Assembly (NCBI RefSeq): GCF_900109915.1
Contig: NZ_FOBU01000002.1
Span: 1,133,170 to 1,197,169, forward strand
Length of the DNA: 64,000 bases
DNA from: Luteibacter sp. UNCMF331Sha3.1
GTDB taxonomy: Bacteria; Pseudomonadota; Gammaproteobacteria; Xanthomonadales; Rhodanobacteraceae
Reading direction: 5' to 3'
Made by a program: the position numbers and the translations under genes. The notes below the pieces were generated by a model, which worked only from the letters and a program-made list of their open reading frames with translations, made no database searches and was not told the origin of the DNA. This document shows positions 48,101 through 55,845 of this stretch, piece by piece (the stretch's first letter is position 1; each line of letters opens with the position of its first letter).

Positions 48101-48863
48101 CCTGAACCAGCCGCGTCTTTCCAAGACCGGACAGACCGACGAGCCGCACGCATTCGCAGGGTTGCGAAAGTATCTTCCGCAGCCGCGCAATGCCTTCTAT
48201 GACCGGTACGGACTCGGGCGGCGAGTTCGTCTCGTCGACAACGCACGTGTTGTCATCAGTCAAGAACGGCAGATCTCGGTTGACACTAGTGCCGATCCAC
48301 ATACCGGGCGCGCTCCATCCGGCCACTCCTCGTCCGCTGCGCGACCGCACCCAGGAGGCAACGCCCGGATAGTGGTTCGCCCAAGTGGCCAGGCGGTCGC
48401 GGTCGTAAAAATCGCTGGCGAGGTTTCCGGCGTCCGTTTCGTCGCTTACGGCATCGACAATGGCGGCACGCCGCTCGTCGAGCCGCGTTTTTGTGACGGA
48501 GCCTTGCGCACTGACCATGACGTACGCCCCGCCCTGCGCAATCAGCGCCTTGATGGAGGGCCGTAGGTCTCCCTTTGGCCGCATCTCCGCTTTGATTCCG
48601 ACAGGCTTCATGTCCGGCCTTTTGACTTGGAAGCCGGTAACCATGCGGGGAATGAAGTCCGCCCCGACAAGCGGAACGGTGCACTCGACCGAGACATCGA
48701 TGCCCCCATCGCTCGCATCCTGGTGGCCACCTGCCGTCACCGCTGACAGCGGTAGGCCCCGCGCTCCGAGCTCTGCGAGGGCAAGACGGGCGACTAGTGT
48801 GCGTAGGTCCTCGTCGCGGAGCTTTGCGATGTCGTCGCCGGTGACGTCGAGGATGTGGGGCAT
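45105..48863 (-). CDS. Large STAND-like NTPase with N-terminal PD-(D/E)XK-like domain (defence candidate)
   Basis: 1,252 aa; start is the ATG behind a GGAG site giving MPHILDVTGDDIAKLRDEDL. Residues about 1-170 look like a PD-(D/E)XK nuclease: GGHQDASDGGIDVSVECTVP (Asp56) and MVTGFQVKRPDMKPVG (Gln79-x-Lys81), as in Mrr-type domains. Residues about 220-420 hold a STAND-type P-loop core: Walker A VRLVGLSGLGKTRLVQALFE (243-250) and Walker B AILVVDNCN (298-304). The remaining 800 residues are helical repeats without a recognised family. This effector-NTPase-sensor order is that of antiviral STAND proteins (Avs-like), but similarity to a named Avs type is not established. It stands alone in the island. 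Confidence 0.72.
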   Translation of the reverse strand: MPHILDVTGDDIAKLRDEDLRTLVARLALAELGARGLPLSAVTAGGHQDASDGGIDVSVECTVPLVGADFIPRMVTGFQVKRPDMKPVGIKAEMRPKGDLRPSIKALIAQGGAYVMVSAQGSVTKTRLDERRAAIVDAVSDETDAGNLASDFYDRDRLATWANHYPGVASWVRSRSGRGVAGWSAPGMWIGTSVNRDLPFLTDDNTCVVDETNSPPESVPVIEGIARLRKILSQPCECVRLVGLSGLGKTRLVQALFENAIGTSALDPGVTLYTDYGTEPATSARDLAQQLVEEGMRAILVVDNCNAATHAVLTAICRSDGSRLSLLTVEYDVSDDEPEETNVFRLQSASPDIVTEWLARAHPSVSRVNAATIASISDGNFRVAGALAGTVRKGETLGQLRSDDLFDRLFRQRKVDDQSLRMDAEDLALLYSVDTAMDADGGELSHMARLRNGTADGLFASLATLAERGIVQARGRWRAVLPHAIANRLTARALKRIRPEALDGFIAVLPRRMLHSFMHRIGYLHDVDEAQALMKRLMAPGGRFGDLASLDIAGIRLLTMAAPIAPEAVLSRATTTLTLDVLRAMDRIECLGTWVRLIHALAFDASSFDQAATLLARCVIAEGTKARYHEARRTFAALFQIQLSGTHATPDMRRTFVRMLATMPAVAACVPVALDSLLDANGNSSVWHAGFGARPRDWGWLPSTDEDVGAWFQDAIALTVELASDALDAGSLLARHFGTLWRLEPCQDALEAAVDRLSETGVWIEGWIAALRTQYLIRLVQAPADPRLARLIERLAPSDLFDRARGVVLNPNAGNDDDDSELAQGGEPGWGKADAAAFAIGRELALDEASRTAFLPRLVDTDGWTRAYPCGYGLAEGAVDPGAIWTELLDLFRTDIERTKNATVLMGFVRAWQARDASSADAALEDLSTDADVSRFLPALESVDVPGEAGLERLIGLAKQGIVPAGYFLPLRHALRRAPPGRVADLLREIGMLPNGPAVALEVLHGRLYQEKSDQELTDPALVDAGRFLFNRFDFSSMTTMRDYYMELLIAVCLAGTDGAPAAKATCLRLLDGFDTSRLHPHDCTHTLPALFTVQPKVALDVLLLAGTNDQTRRYWLASHPFAEPLSNVPSTTLVDWAGAEPVLRFDALSAHMVLYVEKRAAAQGTLSRTFLDVLEHAPDGRSFLGTVFHRLQPKTCSTTLAALIELRVTELRSLDPPSPSVLRWLDDRADDIARWMDSERTRTREDEQAFE

Positions 48864-49022
48864 GGCGGTTCTCCGTTTCCAGTAACCGGATCGTCGCATG
48901 TCGTGCCTCCGGCATGAAGGTCCGCCGGCCGCGCCTAGGAGATAGTAGTGCGGGCGCCACGTGGCGAAGGGGCTTTTTCTGGACTCCGTCGGTACTGAAA
49001 TCGCTGAGGGCGAAAATCGCGC

Positions 49023-49356
49023 TTGACGGCAGGTGGGATCGGTATCTCCCGGCGACGAATACACAGTCAGTGCAACGACTGTCCAGCAGAGCGGGCTGGG
49101 AGATGGGTGGATCTCGACGAGGGGCGCGCTACGCCAGACCGGTATCGAGACCAGCGTCGATATAGTCTACCGCTCCCATGGCCTGTTGCTGCGGCCGCCG
49201 CAGCGACCAGTGCAGATCGTATCGCTGGGCCCGCATCGTCTCCGGCTGGCATGGGCGTCGGACAGCGAGGTCTGCGTAAATCGGGTCATGCAGCAGAATA
49301 GGGGATGCTGGCGTCGCCGGCACATGCTGGTGCTGATTGGGCCACCAGCCGTGTGA
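49023..49356 (+). pseudogene. Decayed lipoprotein-like fragment, copy 1
   Basis: One open frame reads GSVSPGDEYTVSATTVQQSG, then ALRQTGIETSVDIVYRSHGL, then RPVQIVSLGPHRLRLAWASD. This parallels the frameshifted gene at 51,456-51,867 nearly throughout, but the signal peptide and first part are missing here. It therefore looks like a 5'-truncated copy. It lies just upstream of the T4SS immunity/effector pair. Confidence 0.6.
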
Positions 49357-49586
49357 TCGAATCGGTACGGCCTAGCTAGTTCCGTGGCGCCCTCCAACCA
49401 GGAGAGAGGCTGTTGGGAGAACCAAGGTTGAGTTCACCCGTTCCATCATGTCTTCCTAGAGACCCGCATGCACAACGCTGATTCGTAGAGTCGGGGTTAG
49501 TCCGCATCAACGCGCTGCCCGCGCTTGGCGACGGCCGTGTGATGCGGCACCATCCGACGCTTATGGAACATCACGGGACCATCTGG

Positions 49587-49943
49587 ATGACGACGCCTAC
49601 GCGCTTGGCGGTTTTGTCGATAATCGCCACATTGACATCGCTTGGCACGGCCTGCGCCGCAGACCGTCTACCTATCACGATCCGCACCGAGACCTTCCCG
49701 CGCCCGCCGTATTCAGAGGCGACTTACTACGTGTATGAGCGGGACGGCAAGGTGATATGCACGAAACTGGCCGTATGTGACAAATACGACGAATGCGATA
49801 CGACCTACCACGCGGGTGCATTCAAGGATCCGGCGGATGTTCAGACCGGGAAGCCTTATGGCGGTTCACCCGCGGCGTTAATCGCGGAGGCCAAATTGCG
49901 TAAGCACCAGTGCCTGGCCAAATTCGTGCCGGACGCGCTCTGA
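49587..49943 (+). CDS. Secreted protein, candidate immunity protein for the adjacent T4SS effector
   Basis: 118 aa from MTTPTRLAVLSIIATLTSLG, a Sec signal peptide ending near TACAADRLPI (the LGTAC stretch is a poor lipobox). The mature part has six cysteines (VICTKLAVCDKYDECDTTYH) that could form disulfides. It ends 30 bases before the effector gene on the same strand. In Xanthomonadales the periplasmic immunity protein is usually encoded right beside its type IV killing effector, so an inhibitor of the GH19-type lysozyme is the natural reading; this is inference from position and localisation, not from family similarity. Confidence 0.65.
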   Translation: MTTPTRLAVLSIIATLTSLGTACAADRLPITIRTETFPRPPYSEATYYVYERDGKVICTKLAVCDKYDECDTTYHAGAFKDPADVQTGKPYGGSPAALIAEAKLRKHQCLAKFVPDAL

Positions 49944-49973
49944 TTTGCTGCCTCGTATCGACGGATCGAACCC

Positions 49974-51323
49974 ATGACCACGCAACGACAGGCCGACTTC
50001 CTCGCCGCCGCCTATGCCTCCGGCATTACCTCGCCCCGAGAACTTGCAAACCTCATGGCTCAGGTTACGCAGGAGTCCGGCGGGCTGACTCAGCTTGAGG
50101 AGGGGTTTCGCTACCCGAACGGCCTCCAAACGGTGCCCGTCCGGGTTGCTCGGGAGAGTGCCGATGGTCCAGCTGCGCATCGCGCGGCGATGAACGGCAA
50201 TCCCGAGCCATTGGCCGAATTGATGTATAGGGGACGGATGGGCAACGACCAGCCGGGCGACGGTTACAAGTATCGCGGTAGAGGGTATATCCAGATCACC
50301 GGTCACGATAACTACCAAGCAGTAGGCGATGCGCTCGGGATGGACCTGGTCAATCATCCCGAACTGGCGGCCACTCCCGAGGGTGCGACTCGTACGACGC
50401 TGAAGTTCTGGCAGGACAACATGCCGGCGGACGCCCGAGAGGATGTGCGCCGGGCAACTCATGTGATCAACAAAGGCGACGTGGGTCTCGTCGATCGCGA
50501 ACGTCACTTCGCCGCGTGGGAAGCCAAACTCACACCGGAGATCATGGCGGGTCTTGCTCGGGGGGAAATGCTTCTGGCTGTCGGGCGGGAAGTCGCCCAG
50601 ACGCATGGGCACGACGGTCATGCGTTGCGCGAGGGCGATCATGGCGCGCCGGTAGTTGCGGTGCAGACGCAATTGAGCGCGTTGGGATACCTCCGCGACG
50701 CGGAGGGTCAGCCGGCGGCGGCCGATGGCCACTTCGGCCCGCGCACGGCGAGCGCTGTTAATGCCTTCCAGCGCGATCACGGGCTTCAGGCTGATTCTGT
50801 TGTCGGATCGGCCACTCGTCAGGCGATTCAGGATGCTCAGACACAATCGAAAGAGCATGCCCTTGAAACGCGGGCACAAGGACCTGGCGATTCGAAAGCA
50901 GCGGTATGCCCGCTCTTGAACGAGGCAGCCCATCCGGATCATGGTTTGTTTCGACAGGCTCAGTCGCACGTGTATGGGCTCGATGCGAAGCTCGGCCGCA
51001 CGCCTGATGTTTACAGCGACAACTTGGCGGGAATGCTGACCGTCCACGCACGCGCCGATGGTCTGGAGCGCATCGATCAGATTGCCTTGAGCACCGACGG
51101 CCATCGCCTATGGGCCGTCCAGACGCCGCCCGGTCGTAGCGATCACCTATTCGATCTTAGAACCAGCGTGCCTACGGATGCAGCGAAGACGCCGATAACC
51201 GAGAGCAGCGCGCAGTGGCCTCAGGCGATGGAGCAGTATCAGATACAGCAGCAAGCACGTCAGATGGTGCAATCGATAGTGGTGGAACAGGTTGAGCAAC
51301 AGGCACCTGCTCCGACGCGATGA
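49974..51323 (+). CDS. Xanthomonadales T4SS bacterial-killing effector: GH19-like lysozyme, PG-binding, XVIPCD
   Basis: 449 aa. Residues 1-195 are a GH19 chitinase/lysozyme-like domain: LMAQVTQESGGLTQLEEGFR (candidate catalytic Glu34) and GYKYRGRGYIQITGHDNY. Residues 216-290 are a PG_binding_1 domain (GAPVVAVQTQLSALGYL, DGHFGPRTASAVNAFQRDHG). Residues 312-449 are an XVIPCD secretion domain: HPDHGLFRQAQSHVYGLD, SDNLAGMLTVHARADGLERI, STDGHRLWAVQTPPG, ending in a Gln-rich tail. No signal peptide, as expected for a T4SS substrate injected into rival cells to cut peptidoglycan. The T4SS itself is not in this window. Confidence 0.9.
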   Translation: MTTQRQADFLAAAYASGITSPRELANLMAQVTQESGGLTQLEEGFRYPNGLQTVPVRVARESADGPAAHRAAMNGNPEPLAELMYRGRMGNDQPGDGYKYRGRGYIQITGHDNYQAVGDALGMDLVNHPELAATPEGATRTTLKFWQDNMPADAREDVRRATHVINKGDVGLVDRERHFAAWEAKLTPEIMAGLARGEMLLAVGREVAQTHGHDGHALREGDHGAPVVAVQTQLSALGYLRDAEGQPAAADGHFGPRTASAVNAFQRDHGLQADSVVGSATRQAIQDAQTQSKEHALETRAQGPGDSKAAVCPLLNEAAHPDHGLFRQAQSHVYGLDAKLGRTPDVYSDNLAGMLTVHARADGLERIDQIALSTDGHRLWAVQTPPGRSDHLFDLRTSVPTDAAKTPITESSAQWPQAMEQYQIQQQARQMVQSIVVEQVEQQAPAPTR

Positions 51324-51455
51324 TGTTTGGTTTAGCGGAGACCCAACGAAATGCCATCAGCAATGACGGTAACTCGTGGCCCGCCGCGCCCACTGAGAGT
51401 CCGAGAGGTTCCGCGGCGGTGGAGCATCGCTGATGCGACCGTTGGGGTCCAAACG

Positions 51456-51867
51456 ATGAAGCGATTTGCATCACACGTCGGCCGCTCCGTCATCGCTGCG
51501 TTGATCGTGTGGTCTCTGCTAATGGTTGGTGGCTGCGAAAGTGACCAAGCCGTATCTGGCAGGTGGACTCGGTGTCGCCTGAAGGCGGATACACGGTCCA
51601 TGCAGAGACAGTCCAGCAGAGCGGGCCGGGCAACGCCGCGATATGGACAACGGTTGCGCTGCGCCAGACCGGTCACGACGCCAGCGTCGATATCTCGACC
51701 TCACCCACAGCCTATTGCCTCGACCGCCGCGGCGTGCGGTTCAGATCGTATGGCTGGGCCCGCGACGTCTTCGGCTGGCGTGGGCGCCAGGCAGCGAGGT
51801 CGACTTCCAGGCCGTTAGGGCGATGGGGTTGGACATAGAGCCGGTGACTGCTAACGGCAGTCTGTAA
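51456..51867 (+). pseudogene. Frameshifted lipoprotein gene, copy 2
   Basis: Starts MKRFASHVGRSVIAALIVWS, LLMVGGCES, a clear lipoprotein signal with lipobox VGGC. The conserved continuation needs two frame changes: near 51,560 into DSVSPEGGYTVHAETVQQSG, ALRQTGHDASVDISTSPTAY, and near 51,720 into RRAVQIVWLGPRRLRLAWAP, GSEVDFQAVRAMGLDIEPV. It is a full-length but broken relative of the fragment at 49,023. Position after a T4SS effector gene suggests a former second immunity or surface lipoprotein. Confidence 0.7.
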
Positions 51868-51936
51868 GGCCAGCGTGATGGCCGAGCCGTCGACTGCCGC
51901 ATCACGAGGGGGACGGGAGCTAGCCATGTTCGATAC

Positions 51937-52326
51937 CTAGCTCAATAGCTGCCTGACACCTAGAAGGCCAGCACGCATTTGATGTCGCCGCTGAAGACGA
52001 CGTCGCGTGGTGTCAGCGTCAGCAACAGTGCAGCCCGCGCCATTTTCGGAGTCGGGGTCAAGCGTCACACCGAAGGCGCGTCCGAGCGACTCGGGCTTGA
52101 GCATGGCCGTGCTGTCCAAGGTCGACAGGAAGGCAAGCAAATGGTCGGCGGCCGCGCGCGCCCCGGGGAGCGCGTGGGCTTCGAGGGAAGACGGCATGGC
52201 ATCGTCCTGCGAGGGGGAGGGGGCGGAACTGTCAGCGTTGCGGGGTGCGGCTTGACGCGCCGGGGTGGCGCAAGCGACCAAGAGCGTGGCGAAAACGCTG
52301 GCCAATACGGCAGCGCGGCGCATCAT
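51937..52326 (-). CDS. Putative lipoprotein, C-terminus possibly frameshifted
   Basis: 129 aa. N-terminus RRAAVLASVFATLLVACATP is a lipoprotein signal (LVAC). The middle is helical (LPGARAAADHLLAFLSTLDS, SLGRAFGVTLDPDSENGAGC). After that cysteine the frame becomes Arg-rich and unlike a real C-terminus (TTRRRLQRRHQMRAG), while the +1 frame reads LTPRDVVFSGDIKCVLAF to a stop at 51,960, which looks genuine. One extra base near 52,015 would explain it. It faces the effector cassette and could be another immunity-type lipoprotein, but no family is recognised. Confidence 0.5.
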   Translation of the reverse strand: MMRRAAVLASVFATLLVACATPARQAAPRNADSSAPSPSQDDAMPSSLEAHALPGARAAADHLLAFLSTLDSTAMLKPESLGRAFGVTLDPDSENGAGCTVADADTTRRRLQRRHQMRAGLLGVRQLLS

Positions 52327-52574
52327 CGGGGCATCTTCCGTGGCTCCTGAGCGGGCTACACCAGTGCAGCGGCGCGACCTATCTTAGCGAAGCGGGGACG
52401 ATGTCGCGTGGGGACTGATGCACGATTTCGGTAAACCCATGAACTGCCTTTGGCGGGTCAAGGCCGCGCCACATCGTCGGATGCGTTTGCCGGACAGCAC
52501 TCTCTCCGTTTCCTGTCAGCCTTGCTCAGGTGCAAGGCTGTCGGTTCGACCATCGCGCTGGATTTGTGTGCACG

Positions 52575-53375
52575 TCAGGGACGCAACGGCGGATCCGACG
52601 ATTTGCCACCGCCTGGGTGATCGGCGTTCGCATGCGCATGGCTACGAGGGTTCTCTTGGCGGCCACTCGTTTCCCCGCTCGACAGCCTCGCCTCACATAA
52701 CCCCGCAGGTTTCCATCCCGTCACACGTGTCGTCGGTGGCAGGGTGGACTCATGCAGGATAAGGGCGAAAGCCCGCCGAGGGACCTTGCCGATGGCCATG
52801 AGGAGCATCGGGTCATTCGCCGGCATGACGAGATGGTTGCCGGGACCGGTACCGATTTGCGATCCACCGGGCATCTCGAGGCATGTATCACCGTCCAGGG
52901 CGTAGAAGGCTTCGGGACCCGAGTGCTTGTGGATGGGCGCGCTCATGCCAGGACTGAACAGCGAGTGCACGTACTCCGCACTGTATGCCGCTGCCTTGGC
53001 GATGGGCAACGGTCCGACGGTAGCGACGTGGATGCCCCCTTTCGGACGCCAGTGTTTGCCGGCGACGGTAAAGAGCCAGACCTTTCCAAAATCGCTGACG
53101 ACCGTCCCGTTTTTCGTGGACGCCGACCGTGCTTCGTTCTCGTCCGCGAACTCGTCGATGTGCCAGTACACCGGCTCGTCGGGCAGGGCGCCGAGGTCCT
53201 GGTGCGCAAGGAGGCACGCGGGGCCGGGGGATGTCATGGTATTTCCGGGGCGGCAAGGCAACGATGTCACCACCGCACCGGAATCCTGGGTTTGTGCGCT
53301 GCCTTGCGAAGTCATCAAAGCTGCCAATGCAAGGGTCGCGATGGCAATGAACGGCGGAATGGATCCGGACGGCAT
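52575..53375 (-). CDS. Secreted cupin-domain protein
   Basis: 266 aa with a Sec signal (FIAIATLALAALMTSQGSAQ) and a GGAG site before the ATG. A cupin-type beta-barrel motif is seen: SPGMSAPIHKHSGPEAFYAL, DGDTCLEMPGG, GNHLVMPANDP, with the metal-binding His pair and Glu. The N-terminal 100 residues (PVYWHIDEFADENEARSAST) may be a second barrel. Likely periplasmic; substrate unknown. The last 40 residues (GETSGRQENPRSHAHANADH) look like read-through into non-coding sequence, so the natural end may have been lost. Confidence 0.7.
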   Translation of the reverse strand: MPSGSIPPFIAIATLALAALMTSQGSAQTQDSGAVVTSLPCRPGNTMTSPGPACLLAHQDLGALPDEPVYWHIDEFADENEARSASTKNGTVVSDFGKVWLFTVAGKHWRPKGGIHVATVGPLPIAKAAAYSAEYVHSLFSPGMSAPIHKHSGPEAFYALDGDTCLEMPGGSQIGTGPGNHLVMPANDPMLLMAIGKVPRRAFALILHESTLPPTTRVTGWKPAGLCEARLSSGETSGRQENPRSHAHANADHPGGGKSSDPPLRP

Positions 53376-53528
53376 GGGCGCTCTCCAGGATATGAGCCGG
53401 TGAATCTAATGGGGAACGTTCTTGTCCGCCATCAGCCATAAGGAGGGCTTCGCTGGCTACGGGGCAAAGCAGTCTTCACTTTGCCCGCCCACAACAGGTC
53501 GGGCTATGCGGCTCGCTCCGGCACCGAT

Positions 53529-54683
53529 TCAGGGCGCACAGAGTCCACTGATGGACCTGGACTGTCCGGGCGCCTCGCGTGGCTTGATGCCCACTCCCGC
53601 CAGGCGCCTCGCGATGGCTGGATAGTCGGTGTAGCCGCGCTCTCCGCCTCCGAAGAACGTTTCTTCATCGGCAACGTTGAGCGGCAGGCCAAGCCGCAGG
53701 CGCAGCGGTAAATCGGGGTTGGCCACGAACGGGCGGCCAAAGGCAACTGCGGCGGCGACGCCGTCGTTGATCGCCCGCGCCGCGCTCTCTGCCGTATGGC
53801 CGCCTGCGCTGATGATCGCGCCGGTGTAGGCGACCCGGACCGTTTCCGTCCATTCGTCGATGTCGGATGTGGGGGAGCCTGGCTCGATCAGGTGAAGCCA
53901 TGCGAGGCTGCGCGCGTCGAGTGATGCAAAGGTCTTTGCGTAGAGCGCCACCGGGTCACTGTCGGTCAGGGCGCCCATGCGACCGAAGGGCGAGAGGCGC
54001 ACGCCCGTCAGGTCAGGTCCGATCGCATCGCTGATGGCATCGACCACGTTGAGCAACAGCCGCACGCGGTTGTCGATGGGGCCGCCATAAGCTCCTCCCC
54101 GTCGGTTGGCGCCGTCGTGCAGGAACTGGTCGAGCAATGAACCGTTGGCCGCATTGATCTCCACACCGTCGAACCCGGCGTCGAGGGCAGAACGCGCGGC
54201 TTTCCAGAACGTGGAGACGACGGCATCGAGTTCGGTGTCGTCGAGCGCCCGAGGCACATCGAAGGGCACTCGTTCGAAAGCGCGAGTCACCGCGCGCCCC
54301 GACGCAGCAATGGCGGAGGGGGCCACCGGATGGAACGCGGGTGGCAGGTCCGTCTTCGACACAAGCCTTCCGTGGTGGACGAGTTGTAGAACGATTCGCC
54401 CGCCTTCATCGTGCACGGCGTCCGTCACTGCGCGCCACGCGGCTACCTGGCGGGCGGTGTAGATACCGGCCATGCCGGGATATCCCGCGCCATCGATCGA
54501 CACGGCGGTGGCCTCGGCGATGATGAGGCCGGCGGCCGCGCGTTGCGCGTAGTATTCCGCCGTAGCCGGATGTGGAACGCCGCCGATGGCTCGCATGCGC
54601 ATCATGGCCGGCATCACGAGACGATTAGGCAAGGCCAGGGCACCGAGCCTGACGGGGGTGAAGAGGACATCATGCTGAGCCAT
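53529..54683 (-). CDS. Old Yellow Enzyme family NADH:flavin oxidoreductase
   Basis: 384 aa from MAQHDVLFTPVRLGALALPN, chosen for its AAGGAA ribosome site. An FMN-dependent TIM-barrel ene-reductase. Seen: NRLVMPAMMRMRAIGGVPHP, EATAVSIDGAGYPGMAGIYT, IVLQLVHHGRLVSKTDLPPA, GFDGVEINAANGSLLDQFLH, DGANRRGGAYGGPIDNRVRL and the FMN phosphate region VAFGRPFVANPDLPLRLRLG. The usual active-site HxxN histidine is present in EINAANG-type form (the expected HAANG His is replaced by Asn), which is unusual and may change proton donation or substrate binding. Divergent from a LysR regulator. Confidence 0.88.
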   Translation of the reverse strand: MAQHDVLFTPVRLGALALPNRLVMPAMMRMRAIGGVPHPATAEYYAQRAAAGLIIAEATAVSIDGAGYPGMAGIYTARQVAAWRAVTDAVHDEGGRIVLQLVHHGRLVSKTDLPPAFHPVAPSAIAASGRAVTRAFERVPFDVPRALDDTELDAVVSTFWKAARSALDAGFDGVEINAANGSLLDQFLHDGANRRGGAYGGPIDNRVRLLLNVVDAISDAIGPDLTGVRLSPFGRMGALTDSDPVALYAKTFASLDARSLAWLHLIEPGSPTSDIDEWTETVRVAYTGAIISAGGHTAESAARAINDGVAAAVAFGRPFVANPDLPLRLRLGLPLNVADEETFFGGGERGYTDYPAIARRLAGVGIKPREAPGQSRSISGLCAP

Positions 54684-54896
54684 GGCTTGTTCCTTTGCCG
54701 GGCACGAGGCATCCGGACGAAAAGCTGAGATGCGCAAAGGCTATGCCGCTGCCCGGTTGCCCGGTAGCCACGCTGGCGTGCTAACACTTATGCAAGGCGT
54801 GCAAGTGCGGCGCCGGCCGGTAACGATCCGGCAAGATTCAAGACAGGCGCGGAAGACGTTGGCATACCGCTCCCTTCCATCTTCGAGGAGACACCC
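54684..54896. promoter_or_regulatory. Divergent control region between the OYE and LysR genes
   Basis: 213 bp separate the two divergent starts. LysR-type regulators usually bind such shared regions to control both genes. I see no certain T-N11-A box; the call rests on the arrangement. Confidence 0.4.
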
Positions 54897-55829
54897 GTGG
54901 GCGAGCGCAGCAAAGACTTCCCGACGCTTCGTCTGTTCACCCGCGTCGCCCGGCTCGGCAGCTTTTCGGCCGCGGCACGCGACTGCGGGATGTCCCAGTC
55001 GCAGGCGTCGCGGATGATAGCCGAGCTCGAATCCGAGCTCGGGGCGAGGCTTCTGCTTCGGACCACGCGCGCCGTGGTGCCCACGGATACGGGGGCTGCC
55101 TTCCTGGCCAGCATCGAACCCATTCTTCTCGCACTCGACGAAGCCGAGCTGGCGATTCGGGACGGAGGTGAGCTGCGAGGCGTCCTCCGGGTCAGCGCGC
55201 CTACCTCGGTGGCAGTCCGGGAGATCATCCCTCGTCTCGCACCCTTCTTTGCCCGCCATCCCTTGCTTCAGGTCAACATGACCCTCGACGATCGTCGCCA
55301 GGATCTTGTGCGGGATGCGGTCGATGTCGCCATCCGGTTCGGGCGCCTCGCCGATTCCGGCGCCACGGCGCGTCAGATCGCCACCGTGCCGCGGGTCGTC
55401 GTTGCTGCGCCCGCGTACCTCGCTTCGGCGGGGATACCGCACGATCCTCAGGCTCTCACGGGCCACCGCATCGTTGCCGGGCCCGCATCCAACGTTCCGA
55501 CCGGATGGGTCTTTGAGAAAGACGGTGAAACGGTCCATCCACAGGTCGACGCGATGTTCTCGACGAACGAAAACGAAGGTGTCATCGCCGCGACACTCGC
55601 AGGCATGGGGATTTGCTCGACGGTGCTTTGGGCATGCAGCCGCGAGCTCGACGAGGGACGACTGGTTCGGCTTTTCCCCGAATGGAAAACAACGCCGGCC
55701 GCCGTCCATGCCTACTTTCCGTCAGGGCGCGCGACGCGGTCGGCTGCGCGGGCGATGGTGGACCATCTGGTCGCCGACCTGTCGGGAACGGGCGAGGAAA
55801 CGGCACGCAGCGACGATCCGGCCGTCTAG
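54897..55829 (+). CDS. LysR-family transcriptional regulator (OYE-linked)
   Basis: 310 aa from a GTG start. The winged-HTH lies at residues about 8-67: LRLFTRVARLGSFSAAARDC, GMSQSQASRMIAELESELGA, RLLLRTTRAVVPTDTG. The effector-binding domain fills the rest (GELRGVLRVSAPTSVAVREI and VDVAIRFGRLADSGATARQI). Divergent from the oxidoreductase, which it probably regulates in response to an electrophile or enone. It is closely similar to the LysR gene at 61,654, so the two are paralogs. Confidence 0.9.
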   Translation: MGERSKDFPTLRLFTRVARLGSFSAAARDCGMSQSQASRMIAELESELGARLLLRTTRAVVPTDTGAAFLASIEPILLALDEAELAIRDGGELRGVLRVSAPTSVAVREIIPRLAPFFARHPLLQVNMTLDDRRQDLVRDAVDVAIRFGRLADSGATARQIATVPRVVVAAPAYLASAGIPHDPQALTGHRIVAGPASNVPTGWVFEKDGETVHPQVDAMFSTNENEGVIAATLAGMGICSTVLWACSRELDEGRLVRLFPEWKTTPAAVHAYFPSGRATRSAARAMVDHLVADLSGTGEETARSDDPAV

Positions 55830-55845
55830 CGGGAAACGACGTTCG

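Noticed and set aside
52418-52762. A 114-codon plus-strand frame before the cupin gene
   Set aside because: Overlaps the cupin coding region antisense and has no recognisable domain.
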